A stretch of 64,000 nucleotides of DNA from Zobellella iuensis. Its GTDB lineage: Bacteria; Pseudomonadota; Gammaproteobacteria; Enterobacterales; Aeromonadaceae. The translations under genes and the position numbers were made by a program. The notes under the pieces are model-generated. The model searched no databases. It saw only the letters and a program-made list of their open reading frames with translations, and was not told the origin of the DNA. Location: positions 124,001 to 188,000 of the forward strand of contig NZ_JAERTZ010000026.1 in assembly GCF_016746085.1 (NCBI RefSeq), given 5' to 3'. Below, piece after piece: positions 48,067 through 55,530 of this stretch (position 1 is its first letter; each line of letters begins with the position of its first letter).

Positions 48067-49295
48067 CTAACGCGCAATCACCACCCTGGTCGCCGGCAAC
48101 ATCGCCTCCAGCTTTTGCTTCAGCGCCGCCTTGGCCTTCTCCTCCCCGTGGATCAGGCGGATTTCCCCCGGCGGCGGCACTATGCCCGCCACAAAATCCA
48201 GCAAGTCCTGCTGGCCGGCATGGGCCGAATAACCGCTTACCTGGTGCACCCGGGCTTTGATGTGATAGCGCTCCCCGTCCAGCGCCACCCAGCCGCCTTT
48301 GGAGCCGTAGTCCAGAATGGCGCGCCCCGGCGTGCCCTCGGCCTGGTAACCCACAAACAAAATATCGTTGCGGGCCTCGTTCAGCAGCGCCTTGAGGTAA
48401 TTCACCACCCGCCCGCCGGCGCACATGCCCGAGCCCGCCAACACCACGCAGGGCCGGTGCGAACGCGCCAGGTAGCCCACGGCGTTGAGATGATCCCGGT
48501 GGCTGTCCACCACCGTCAACTGTTCGAAAGAAAGCGGATGCCGGCCGCTGGCCAGCAGGGCCTGGGCCTCGGCATTCCAGAAGGGCTTTAGCTTGCGGTA
48601 CAAGGCCGTGAAGTTGGCCGCCAGGGGCGAGTCCACCACCACTTCCAGCTGGTTCCAGGGCAGCTCCGGGGCCGCCGCCTCCGTGCCGAATTCGGCGATC
48701 AGGCTCTCCAGTTCGTACAGGATATCCTGGGTACGGCCCAGGCTGAAGGCCGGGATCAGCAGGGTGCCACCAGCAAGGGAGAATGGGGCGCGCCCAGGTC
48801 GCCGCTGAACACCAGCCGTTTATTCTCGGCCTCGCACTCCACATAGGCCGAGCCCAGGATATGGCCGGCCCGCTGCAACCGTACCCGCAGCGGGCACTCA
48901 GGCACCGGCTGCCACTGGCCATAGGGCAGGGGCACCAGACGCGACGCCAGCAAGGTCAGCACCCGCCGCACCAGCGCCTTGTCCCGGGTAAAGCCGATAC
49001 TGAGGGCATCTTCCAGCATGGCCGGCAACAGCAGGGCCGAAGGCTGGGAACAGTAGATGGGCCCCGTGAAGCCGGCGCCCAGCAAATAGGGCAGCCGCCC
49101 CACATGGTCGATATGCACATGGGTCACCACCAGCGCACGGATATGCTCAATCTCGAAGTCGATGGCCGGGCCGGTCCCGGCTTCCGTGCCCTGAAACAGG
49201 CCACAGTCGATGAGAATGCCGGCGTCGTCCACCCGCAGCTCATGGCAAGAGCCGGTCACCCCCTTCACCGCCCCGTGGTGCAGCACCTCGACCAT
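48067..49295 (-). pseudogene. MBL/beta-CASP RNA-processing nuclease, broken by internal deletion
   Basis: The 5' part (49295 to about 48770) encodes a metallo-beta-lactamase domain with HVHIDHVGRL (HxHxDH), GHILGSAYVE and FSGDLGAPHSPLL, then runs into a stop. The 3' part, in another frame (about 48770 to 48067), continues with GGTLLIPAFSLGRTQ, AGSGMCAGGRVVNYL and SGYSAHAGQQDLL of the beta-CASP and C-terminal motifs. Compared with intact relatives about 40-45 residues are missing at the junction, including the ESTYGD-type motif, and the frame is shifted. The product cannot be active unless this is a sequencing error. All other motifs are intact, so the loss looks recent. Confidence 0.85.
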
Positions 49296-49468
49296 AGCGC
49301 CCCCAGTAGAAGAACCAATTGAGGCTAACTATAAACCAGGAATAGGGAACAACACAGCCATGGGCGGCGTGATCAGCTGTGCCGGCCCGGCAACTTGACC
49401 CAAAAAGCCAAACTCACCGGAGTCGATATCGAGTAGAGGGAGATAAAAAAGATTTAACGTCAGATACT

Positions 49469-49542
49469 TGGAGCGGGCGATGGGAATCGAACCCACGTAT
49501 GCAGCTTGGGAAGCTACCGTTCTACCATTGAACTACGCCCGC
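49469..49542 (-). tRNA. tRNA-Gly(CCC)
   Basis: The 74-nt sequence, including an encoded CCA end (49469-49471), folds as a cloverleaf. Its acceptor is GCGGGCG/CGCCCGC, its T-loop GTTCGATTC, and its anticodon loop TTCCCAA gives anticodon CCC, reading GGG. It is nearly identical in layout to E. coli glyU. It stands alone, without neighbouring tRNAs. Confidence 0.95.
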
Positions 49543-49835
49543 CGAGGAATCATCACTATAAACTGTTTTGCGTGTTCGGCAATCCCCCAAGTGGTTGATT
49601 GCGCAAGGAGTGAGCTATGATGGGGCAGGTTTTGTCTTGTGCCGGTTTTCGGGTTCGATATTGGCGCTTTTGCGGCAGTCGTAGTCGAAGGGGATGGTTG
49701 GGAATCTTGGTCGGGTGCCTTGGTCGCATAAATTCGCCCCTGGATAACATGTTCCCGCCTGCGCTCCTACCATTGGCAGCCTTGCCGTCATGGTGCAGAA
49801 TAGAGCCAGCTTCACTTTCATATTAAGGACTTATC
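49543..49835 (+). other. Intergenic region between tRNA-Gly and rcsF
   Basis: This 293-bp region has no recognised gene. A 69-codon plus-strand frame (49617-49826) has AAGGAG before it, but its composition and product look non-genic. A diverged end of the MITE-like element (TTGGTCGCATAAATTCGCCC) is visible near 49715. Confidence 0.5.
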
Positions 49836-50204
49836 ATGCGTCTTATCGGTCTGGCCCTGGCCGCCCTCACTCTCTCCGGTTGTGCCGGTTGGGGCTTTAA
49901 CAGCAATGTTTCTCCCGCCGGTATCAAGGATTACTACAAGGGCGACGGCGTTACCCTCTACAGCAAGACCGAACTGGAAGGGGTCAACTACGTTACCCTG
50001 GGCTCGGTGGAGGGCGAAGCCTGCCAGGTGGAAGCCAATGAGGCCCCGCCCAAGGAAGCGGATGCCCGCGCCCAGATCCGCCGCCGCGCCGCCGACATGG
50101 GTGCCAATGCCCTGATACTGAACAGCTGCATCCGCTTCGACGATATGCCCGGCTGCCTCGAGCAGGTGCTGTGCAGCGGCCAGGCCATCGTGGTTGCAGA
50201 CTGA
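49836..50204 (+). CDS. rcsF: Outer-membrane lipoprotein RcsF
   Basis: RcsF is the envelope-stress sensor lipoprotein of the Rcs phosphorelay. The 122-residue product has the lipobox LSGC (lipidated Cys16) and four further cysteines (63, 98, 107, 113) in the spacing of the two nested disulfides of E. coli RcsF. The linker after the lipobox is shorter than in E. coli (134 residues). It is directly adjacent to trmO and proS, as in E. coli. Confidence 0.9.
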   Translation: MRLIGLALAALTLSGCAGWGFNSNVSPAGIKDYYKGDGVTLYSKTELEGVNYVTLGSVEGEACQVEANEAPPKEADARAQIRRRAADMGANALILNSCIRFDDMPGCLEQVLCSGQAIVVAD

Positions 50205-50927
50205 ATGGAGACGGTCAACCTCGACCCCATCGGGATCATCCGCTCCCCCTACAAAGAGAAATTTGCCGTACCCCGCCAGCCGGGGCTGGTTACCCGTGCC
50301 CGCGCCCGGCTGGAGATGGTCCCGCCCTACAACGAGCCCAGCGCCTTTCGCGGGCTGGCCGAATTCAGCCACCTGTGGCTGATATTCGTATTCCACCAGA
50401 CCCAAGAGCAGGGATGGAATCCCACGGTGCGGCCGCCCCGCCTCGGCGGCAACGAACGGGTGGGCGTGTTCGCCACCCGCTCGACCTTCAGGCCCAACCC
50501 ACTCGGGCTGTCCGTGGTCCGGCTCGAGGAAATGTGCCGGGACGGCAACAAGGTCTGGCTGGAACTGAGCGGGGTAGACCTGGTGGACGGCACCCCGGTG
50601 ATGGATATCAAGCCCTACCTGCCCTGGGCCGATGCCGTGCCCGATGCCCATGGCGGCTTTGCGCCGGCCCCGCCGGACATCAGCATGGAGGTGATTTTCA
50701 GCCCCGCCGCCGAGCTGGCCTGCCAGCGCTCCTCCATTCCAGACCTGCAGGAATTCATCAGCGAGGTGCTGGTGCAGGATCCGCGCCCGGCCTACAAACG
50801 GGGCGGCCAGGGCTGGCAGCAGTACGGGGTTCGGCTGTACCACTACAATGTGCGTTACGAAGTGTTCGGCCAGTTGACCCGGGTACTGGCCATAGAGCCG
50901 GAACATGACGCCGGCACTTCTGCCTGA
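50205..50927 (+). CDS. trmO: tRNA t6A37 N6-methyltransferase TrmO
   Basis: TrmO (formerly TsaA/YaeB) methylates t6A37 of tRNA-Thr(GGU), giving m6t6A. The 240-residue product has IGIIRSPYKEKFAVPRQPGL at the start and the conserved RVGVFATRSTFRPNPLGLS core. A C-terminal extension holds the DPRPAYKR segment. The ATG directly follows the rcsF stop, without a gap. Confidence 0.95.
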   Translation: METVNLDPIGIIRSPYKEKFAVPRQPGLVTRARARLEMVPPYNEPSAFRGLAEFSHLWLIFVFHQTQEQGWNPTVRPPRLGGNERVGVFATRSTFRPNPLGLSVVRLEEMCRDGNKVWLELSGVDLVDGTPVMDIKPYLPWADAVPDAHGGFAPAPPDISMEVIFSPAAELACQRSSIPDLQEFISEVLVQDPRPAYKRGGQGWQQYGVRLYHYNVRYEVFGQLTRVLAIEPEHDAGTSA

Positions 50928-50988
50928 CCGGCCCCCCTGCTACAATCGCCTTCTTTAATGGATTTTAAGCTCAACAAGGTTCAAGCGC

Positions 50989-52707
50989 ATGCGTACCAGT
51001 CAATACTTGCTTTCCACCCTCAAAGAGACCCCGAGCGATGCCGAAGTGATCAGCCACCAGCTGATGCTGCGCGCGGGCATGATCCGCAAGCTGGCCTCCG
51101 GCCTGTACACCTGGCTGCCCAGTGGCCTGCGGGTATTGAACAAGGTGGCCGCCATCGTAAGGGAAGAAATGAACCGGGCCGGCGCCATCGAGGTGCTCAT
51201 GCCCATGGTGCAGCCCGCCGACCTGTGGCAGGAAACCGGCCGCTGGGACAAATTCGGCCCCGAACTGCTGCGCATGCAGGACCGGCATGAGCGTCCCTTC
51301 GTGCTGGGCCCGACCCACGAGGAAGTGATCACCGCCATGGTGCGCAACGAAGTGGCCTCCTACAAGCAACTGCCGCTTAACCTGTACCAGATCCAGAGCA
51401 AGTTCCGCGATGAAGTCCGTCCCCGCTTCGGGGTGATGCGCGCCCGGGAATTCCTGATGAAGGACGCCTATTCCTTCCACACCAGCCAGGCAAGCCTGCA
51501 GCAGACCTACGACGACATGTACCAGGCCTACAGCCGGGTGTTCGAGCGCATGGGCCTGGATTTCCGGGCGGTACTGGCCGATACCGGCGCCATCGGCGGC
51601 AGCGCCTCCCATGAATTCCACGTGCTGGCCCAAAGCGGTGAAGACGATATCGCCTTCTCCACCGAGTCCGATTACGCCGCCAATATCGAGATGGCGGAGG
51701 CGGTCGCGCCCAAGGAACACGCCGATGCCCCCACCCAGGAACTGACCCTGGTGGACACCCCCAACGCCAAGACCATCGCCGAACTGGTCGGGCAATTCGG
51801 GCTGGACATCACCAAAACCGTCAAGACCCTGCTGGTGCGCGCCGCCGAAACCGAAGACTGCTCCCTGGTTGCGCTGATGGTGCGGGGCGATCACGAACTG
51901 AATGAAATCAAGGCCGAGAAACTGCCCCAGGTGGCCAGCCCGCTCACCTTCGCCACCGAAGAGGAAATCCGCATTCTGGTGGGTGCCGGCCCCGGCTCCC
52001 TGGGGCCGCTCAATATGCCGGTACCTGTGGTCATCGACCGCGCCGTGGCGGTGATGAGCGACTTCGGCGCCGGCGCCAATATCGAAGACAAGCACTACTT
52101 CGGTATCAACTGGGGCCGGGATCTGCCGCTACCGGAAGTGGCCGACCTGCGTAACGTCAAGGAAGGGGATCCCAGCCCCGACGGCAAGGGGGTGCTGCAG
52201 ATCAAGCGCGGTATCGAAGTGGGCCACATCTTCCAGCTGGGCAACAACTACTCCGCCAAGATGAACGCCACCGTGCTGAACGAAGACGGCAAGGCGGTAG
52301 TGCTGGAAATGGGCTGCTACGGCATCGGTGTCTCCCGCATCGTGGCCGCCGCCATCGAGCAGAACCATGACGAGCGCGGCATTATCTGGCCGGATGCCAT
52401 CGCCCCCTTCCAGGTGGCCATCATCCCCATGAACATGCACAAGTCCCATCGGGTGCAGGACGTGGCGGAGAAACTCTACGCCGAACTGAGCGCCGCCGGC
52501 ATCGAGGTGTTGTTCGACGATCGCAAGGAGCGCCCTGGCGTAATGTTCGCCGACATGGAGCTGCTGGGCGTGCCCCACAGCATCGTCATCGGCGAACGCG
52601 GCCTGGATAACGGCGTGGTGGAGTACAAGACCCGCCGCGGCGGCGACAAGCTGGAAGTGGCCATCGACGAGGTCGTAACCCAGATCCGCCAAGCCCTGGC
52701 CGGTTAG
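50989..52707 (+). CDS. proS: Prolyl-tRNA synthetase
   Basis: ProS charges tRNA-Pro. The 572-residue product is the bacterial type, matching E. coli in length. Class II catalytic motifs are at the start ([33 protein letters not shown]). An inserted Ala-Pro editing domain occupies about residues 225-410, and the anticodon-binding domain is at the C-terminus. Confidence 0.97.
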   Translation: MRTSQYLLSTLKETPSDAEVISHQLMLRAGMIRKLASGLYTWLPSGLRVLNKVAAIVREEMNRAGAIEVLMPMVQPADLWQETGRWDKFGPELLRMQDRHERPFVLGPTHEEVITAMVRNEVASYKQLPLNLYQIQSKFRDEVRPRFGVMRAREFLMKDAYSFHTSQASLQQTYDDMYQAYSRVFERMGLDFRAVLADTGAIGGSASHEFHVLAQSGEDDIAFSTESDYAANIEMAEAVAPKEHADAPTQELTLVDTPNAKTIAELVGQFGLDITKTVKTLLVRAAETEDCSLVALMVRGDHELNEIKAEKLPQVASPLTFATEEEIRILVGAGPGSLGPLNMPVPVVIDRAVAVMSDFGAGANIEDKHYFGINWGRDLPLPEVADLRNVKEGDPSPDGKGVLQIKRGIEVGHIFQLGNNYSAKMNATVLNEDGKAVVLEMGCYGIGVSRIVAAAIEQNHDERGIIWPDAIAPFQVAIIPMNMHKSHRVQDVAEKLYAELSAAGIEVLFDDRKERPGVMFADMELLGVPHSIVIGERGLDNGVVEYKTRRGGDKLEVAIDEVVTQIRQALAG

Positions 52708-52724
52708 GCATAAAAAGTAAAGCC

Positions 52725-52792
52725 GTAGGGTCCGTTTCAACGGACCTTTCGGCCAACGGCGCCGTGGTTTGGTCGAATAAATTCGACCCTAC
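52725..52792. repeat. MITE-like palindromic element, full copy
   Basis: This 68-bp element has ends GTAGGGTC and GACCCTAC as terminal inverted repeats. It contains the palindromes GGTCCGTTTCAACGGACC and GGTCGAATAAATTCGACC around a central GGCGCC. It starts 17 bp after proS. It corresponds to the copies at 34450 and 38519 and to the end fragment at 58451. Confidence 0.87.
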
Positions 52793-52916
52793 AACGACCA
52801 TTTCCCCCTCAAACCTTCCGCCTCCCCCTCACAACCTGCGCTTGTTCACATGCCGGTTAATCGACACTTTCTGCTCCATTAACAAGCACTTATACTGAGC
52901 AAAAAGGGGGATCGCC

Positions 52917-54068
52917 ATGGAACAAGAAGAGAGCAATGCCTGTGCACTGGTGCTGACCGGGGGCGGTGCCCGGGCGGCCTATCAGGTGGGCGTGATCAAG
53001 GCCATTTCAGAGTGCTACCCGCGCGGGCAGCCGATCCCCTTCCCCATACTGTGCGGTACTTCGGCCGGCGCCATCAACGCCACCGGCCTGGCCTGTTACG
53101 CCTCCTGTTTCCATCTGGGAATACGCAAGCTGGAATACGTATGGCGTCACTTGCATACCGAAGATATTCTGCAGCTGCAAGCCGGCCGCGTCCTGCTCCA
53201 CTCGGCCAAGGGCATGGTGCTCGATCTTATCGGCAAACCCAACGACAACCGCTTGTCGCTGTTCGATAACAGCCCGCTGGAACGCCTGCTGGAAAAACTG
53301 ATCGACTTCCAGCGTATCGACAACAACCTGCTCTATGGGGCCCTGGAGGTACTGGCCATCACCGCCTCCAATTACGATACCGGTGATTCCACCACCTTTT
53401 TCCAGGGGCGCCCCTATCATCAGCCCTGGGCCAGGGCCGGTCGTTCGGGCCGTTCCGCCATCATAGCACCGCCCCATCTGCTCGCCAGCAGCGCCCTGCC
53501 CTTTGTATTCAAGCCCTGTCGGCTGCAGAACCATTACTATGGCGATGGCTCCATCCACCAGCTCAATCCGCTCAGCCCGGCCATCCATCTGGGGGCCCGC
53601 AAGATCCTGATCATCAGCCTGGCCGCGGAAGAAACAGACCCCAACGTACTGCGCAGCGACCCGAGCAGCTCGGATATTGCCGGCCACCTGCTCGACACCA
53701 TCTTTACCGATGCCTTGACCTCGGACATAGAGCGACTGCAGCGGATCAACAGCACCATCAAGCTGGTACCGGAACGCAAGCGGGAACAGCTCTCCCTGCG
53801 CCATATCGACAACCTGGTGCTCAAGCCGAGCAAGAACCTGGACGATCTCACCCTCAGGCACTTCCATAAGCTGCCGCTCAATATTCGCGGCCTGTTACGG
53901 TTGTTCGGGGTCAATGCGGGGGATGCCACCGGCCTGGCCAGCTTCCTGCTGTTCGAGCAGGACTACTGCCAGGAACTGATCGAGCTGGGCTATCGGGATA
54001 CCTACGATCGCCTCGATGAAGTATGCCGCTTTCTGCTGGTGGACGAGCCCCTGCGGAAGACCGGCTGA
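52917..54068 (+). CDS. Patatin-like phospholipase
   Basis: The 383-residue protein has the patatin serine-aspartate dyad: the oxyanion-hole GGGARAAYQ at residues 15-23, the nucleophile Ser49 in CGTSAGAIN, and Asp210 in YYGDGSIHQ. It lacks a signal peptide, so it is probably cytosolic or membrane-associated. The long C-terminal half (about 230-383) is characteristic of the bacterial RssA-unlike branch. The substrate is unknown. Transcription is convergent with tilS. Confidence 0.88.
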   Translation: MEQEESNACALVLTGGGARAAYQVGVIKAISECYPRGQPIPFPILCGTSAGAINATGLACYASCFHLGIRKLEYVWRHLHTEDILQLQAGRVLLHSAKGMVLDLIGKPNDNRLSLFDNSPLERLLEKLIDFQRIDNNLLYGALEVLAITASNYDTGDSTTFFQGRPYHQPWARAGRSGRSAIIAPPHLLASSALPFVFKPCRLQNHYYGDGSIHQLNPLSPAIHLGARKILIISLAAEETDPNVLRSDPSSSDIAGHLLDTIFTDALTSDIERLQRINSTIKLVPERKREQLSLRHIDNLVLKPSKNLDDLTLRHFHKLPLNIRGLLRLFGVNAGDATGLASFLLFEQDYCQELIELGYRDTYDRLDEVCRFLLVDEPLRKTG

Positions 54069-54112
54069 ATAACATCGCCTCGGTATTTAAGACGCCCGCC
54101 GCTCCCTGGAGC

Positions 54113-54147
54113 GCAGGCGGCTCGCCTGCATTCCCGCGCGGCGGGAA
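54113..54147. terminator. Paired hairpins between patatin gene and tilS
   Basis: Two adjacent perfect hairpins, GCAGGCG/CGCCTGC (54113-54129) and TTCCCGC/GCGGGAA (54131-54147), lie between convergent stops. There is no T-tract; they may be a repeat element or a weak bidirectional terminator. Confidence 0.45.
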
Positions 54148-54198
54148 CCTTTGGCCGGGATGCAGCACCTCTTGCGGGCGGGCCGCCCGCGCCCTTAT

Positions 54199-55530
54199 TC
54201 AGTGGTTCTGCCCGTCCTGGGGCTGCCACTGCAGGCGCCAGCCGGGCCGATCCGGGAGAGAGGCGTACTCCTGGCTGATGAAGACCCCCAACGCCGCCAC
54301 CAGCCGGTCGCCGTCCAGCAGCAGGGGGATACGCTCCCGTTGCCAGGGCGGAATGGCGTATTCCTGCCACAGTTTCTTCAGCGGCCGGGAGCCGGTCCGC
54401 CCCAGCGGTCGGGCACGCAGGCCCGGTACGCCAAAGGCCAGGTGCAACCGGGCCGGATCCAGGCCGGCGGCCAGCTCCGCGCCCGTCTCTGTCCACTCAA
54501 GCCTTATCCGCCCTGCCCCGCAGTCCTGCCAGGTGCCGGCCTGCAAGGCCGGCAGGGGTCGCGGCGCCGGCCCCGGCTCGGGCAGGTAGAGCGCGCCCTG
54601 GTAACGGCGGACCTCTTTCTGCCCCAGCCGGAGCTGCGGCGTGGCGTCGGGGCGGGCCAGGGCCAGCTCCCGCCACAGGGCCGTCAGTTGGACCCGGCTG
54701 CAATGGATGCCCTGGCCCTGCAGCCAGTGGCGCAGGGCATTGCCGCGCCGGGCCGGGCTGAGCCGGGCCAGCCCGGCCACCGACAGGCCGCCGCCGGCCG
54801 TCAGCAGCCCAGGCAGATCCTGCGCCGCCAGCTCGCCGGCCAGATCCAGTTGCTCGGCGCACAGCTCGGCGCTGCGGCTCAGGGTGTCCATAAAAGAGGG
54901 CCACTGGGCCTGCAGCCTAGGCAGGATCTCGTTGCGCAGAAAGTTGCGATCGAAGCGGTTGTCGGCATTGCTGGGATCCTCGACCCAGCTCAGTCCGGCC
55001 TCCCGGGCATGGGCTTCCAGCTGCTGGCGGGAGCAGTCCAGCAGGGGGCGCAGCTGCACCCCGGCGCCGAGCGGCCGGCTCGCCGGCATGGCTGCCAGCC
55101 CCGCCACCCCGGCGCCGCGCTTGAGCGCCAGCAACAGGGTTTCGGCCTGATCGTCCCGGTGGTGGCCGGTCAGCAGGGCGTCCCCGGGCGCTAGCTCAGC
55201 CGCCAGCGCCCGGTAGCGGGCCTCCCGCGCCGCCGCCTCCAGGCTGATGCGCGGCCCCAGCGCCACCTGCACATACAGGGTACGGCAAGGTACCCCCAGC
55301 CGGCTGGCCACGGCGGCACAATGGGCGGGCCAGGCGTCCGCTACCGCCTGCAGGCCATGATGAACGTGAAGCGCCGTCAGCGCCCTGCCCTGCCCGGCGG
55401 CCAGGCGGGCACACAGCGCCAGCAGCACGGTGGAGTCGAGCCCGCCGCTGAAGGCCACGAACCAGCGCCCGGCCGGCGCCAGCGCCTGCATCTTGCGGCA
55501 AAAGTGCGGGTAAAGCGCGCTCACGACCAT
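54199..55530 (-). CDS. tilS: tRNA(Ile)-lysidine synthase TilS
   Basis: TilS attaches lysine to C34 of tRNA-Ile(CAU), changing its identity from Met to Ile; it is essential. The 443-residue product has the PP-loop FSGGLDSTVLL at about residues 25-35 and GHHRDDQAETLLL further on. C-terminal TilS domains recognise the tRNA. The ATG lies within the last codons of the upstream diguanylate cyclase gene, so the two are translationally coupled. The longer frame upstream is spurious. Confidence 0.94.
   Translation of the reverse strand: MVVSALYPHFCRKMQALAPAGRWFVAFSGGLDSTVLLALCARLAAGQGRALTALHVHHGLQAVADAWPAHCAAVASRLGVPCRTLYVQVALGPRISLEAAAREARYRALAAELAPGDALLTGHHRDDQAETLLLALKRGAGVAGLAAMPASRPLGAGVQLRPLLDCSRQQLEAHAREAGLSWVEDPSNADNRFDRNFLRNEILPRLQAQWPSFMDTLSRSAELCAEQLDLAGELAAQDLPGLLTAGGGLSVAGLARLSPARRGNALRHWLQGQGIHCSRVQLTALWRELALARPDATPQLRLGQKEVRRYQGALYLPEPGPAPRPLPALQAGTWQDCGAGRIRLEWTETGAELAAGLDPARLHLAFGVPGLRARPLGRTGSRPLKKLWQEYAIPPWQRERIPLLLDGDRLVAALGVFISQEYASLPDRPGWRLQWQPQDGQNH

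Noticed and set aside
48053-48922. 289-codon frame over the broken MBL gene as an alternative intact protein
   Set aside because: The product is Pro/Gly/Arg-rich without motifs, whereas the other two frames give clear MBL and beta-CASP motifs.
49617-49826. 69-codon frame with an AAGGAG ribosome site downstream of tRNA-Gly
   Set aside because: Product composition (Cys/Arg/Trp-rich) and overlap with a MITE-like fragment argue against a gene; nothing supports it beyond the ribosome site.
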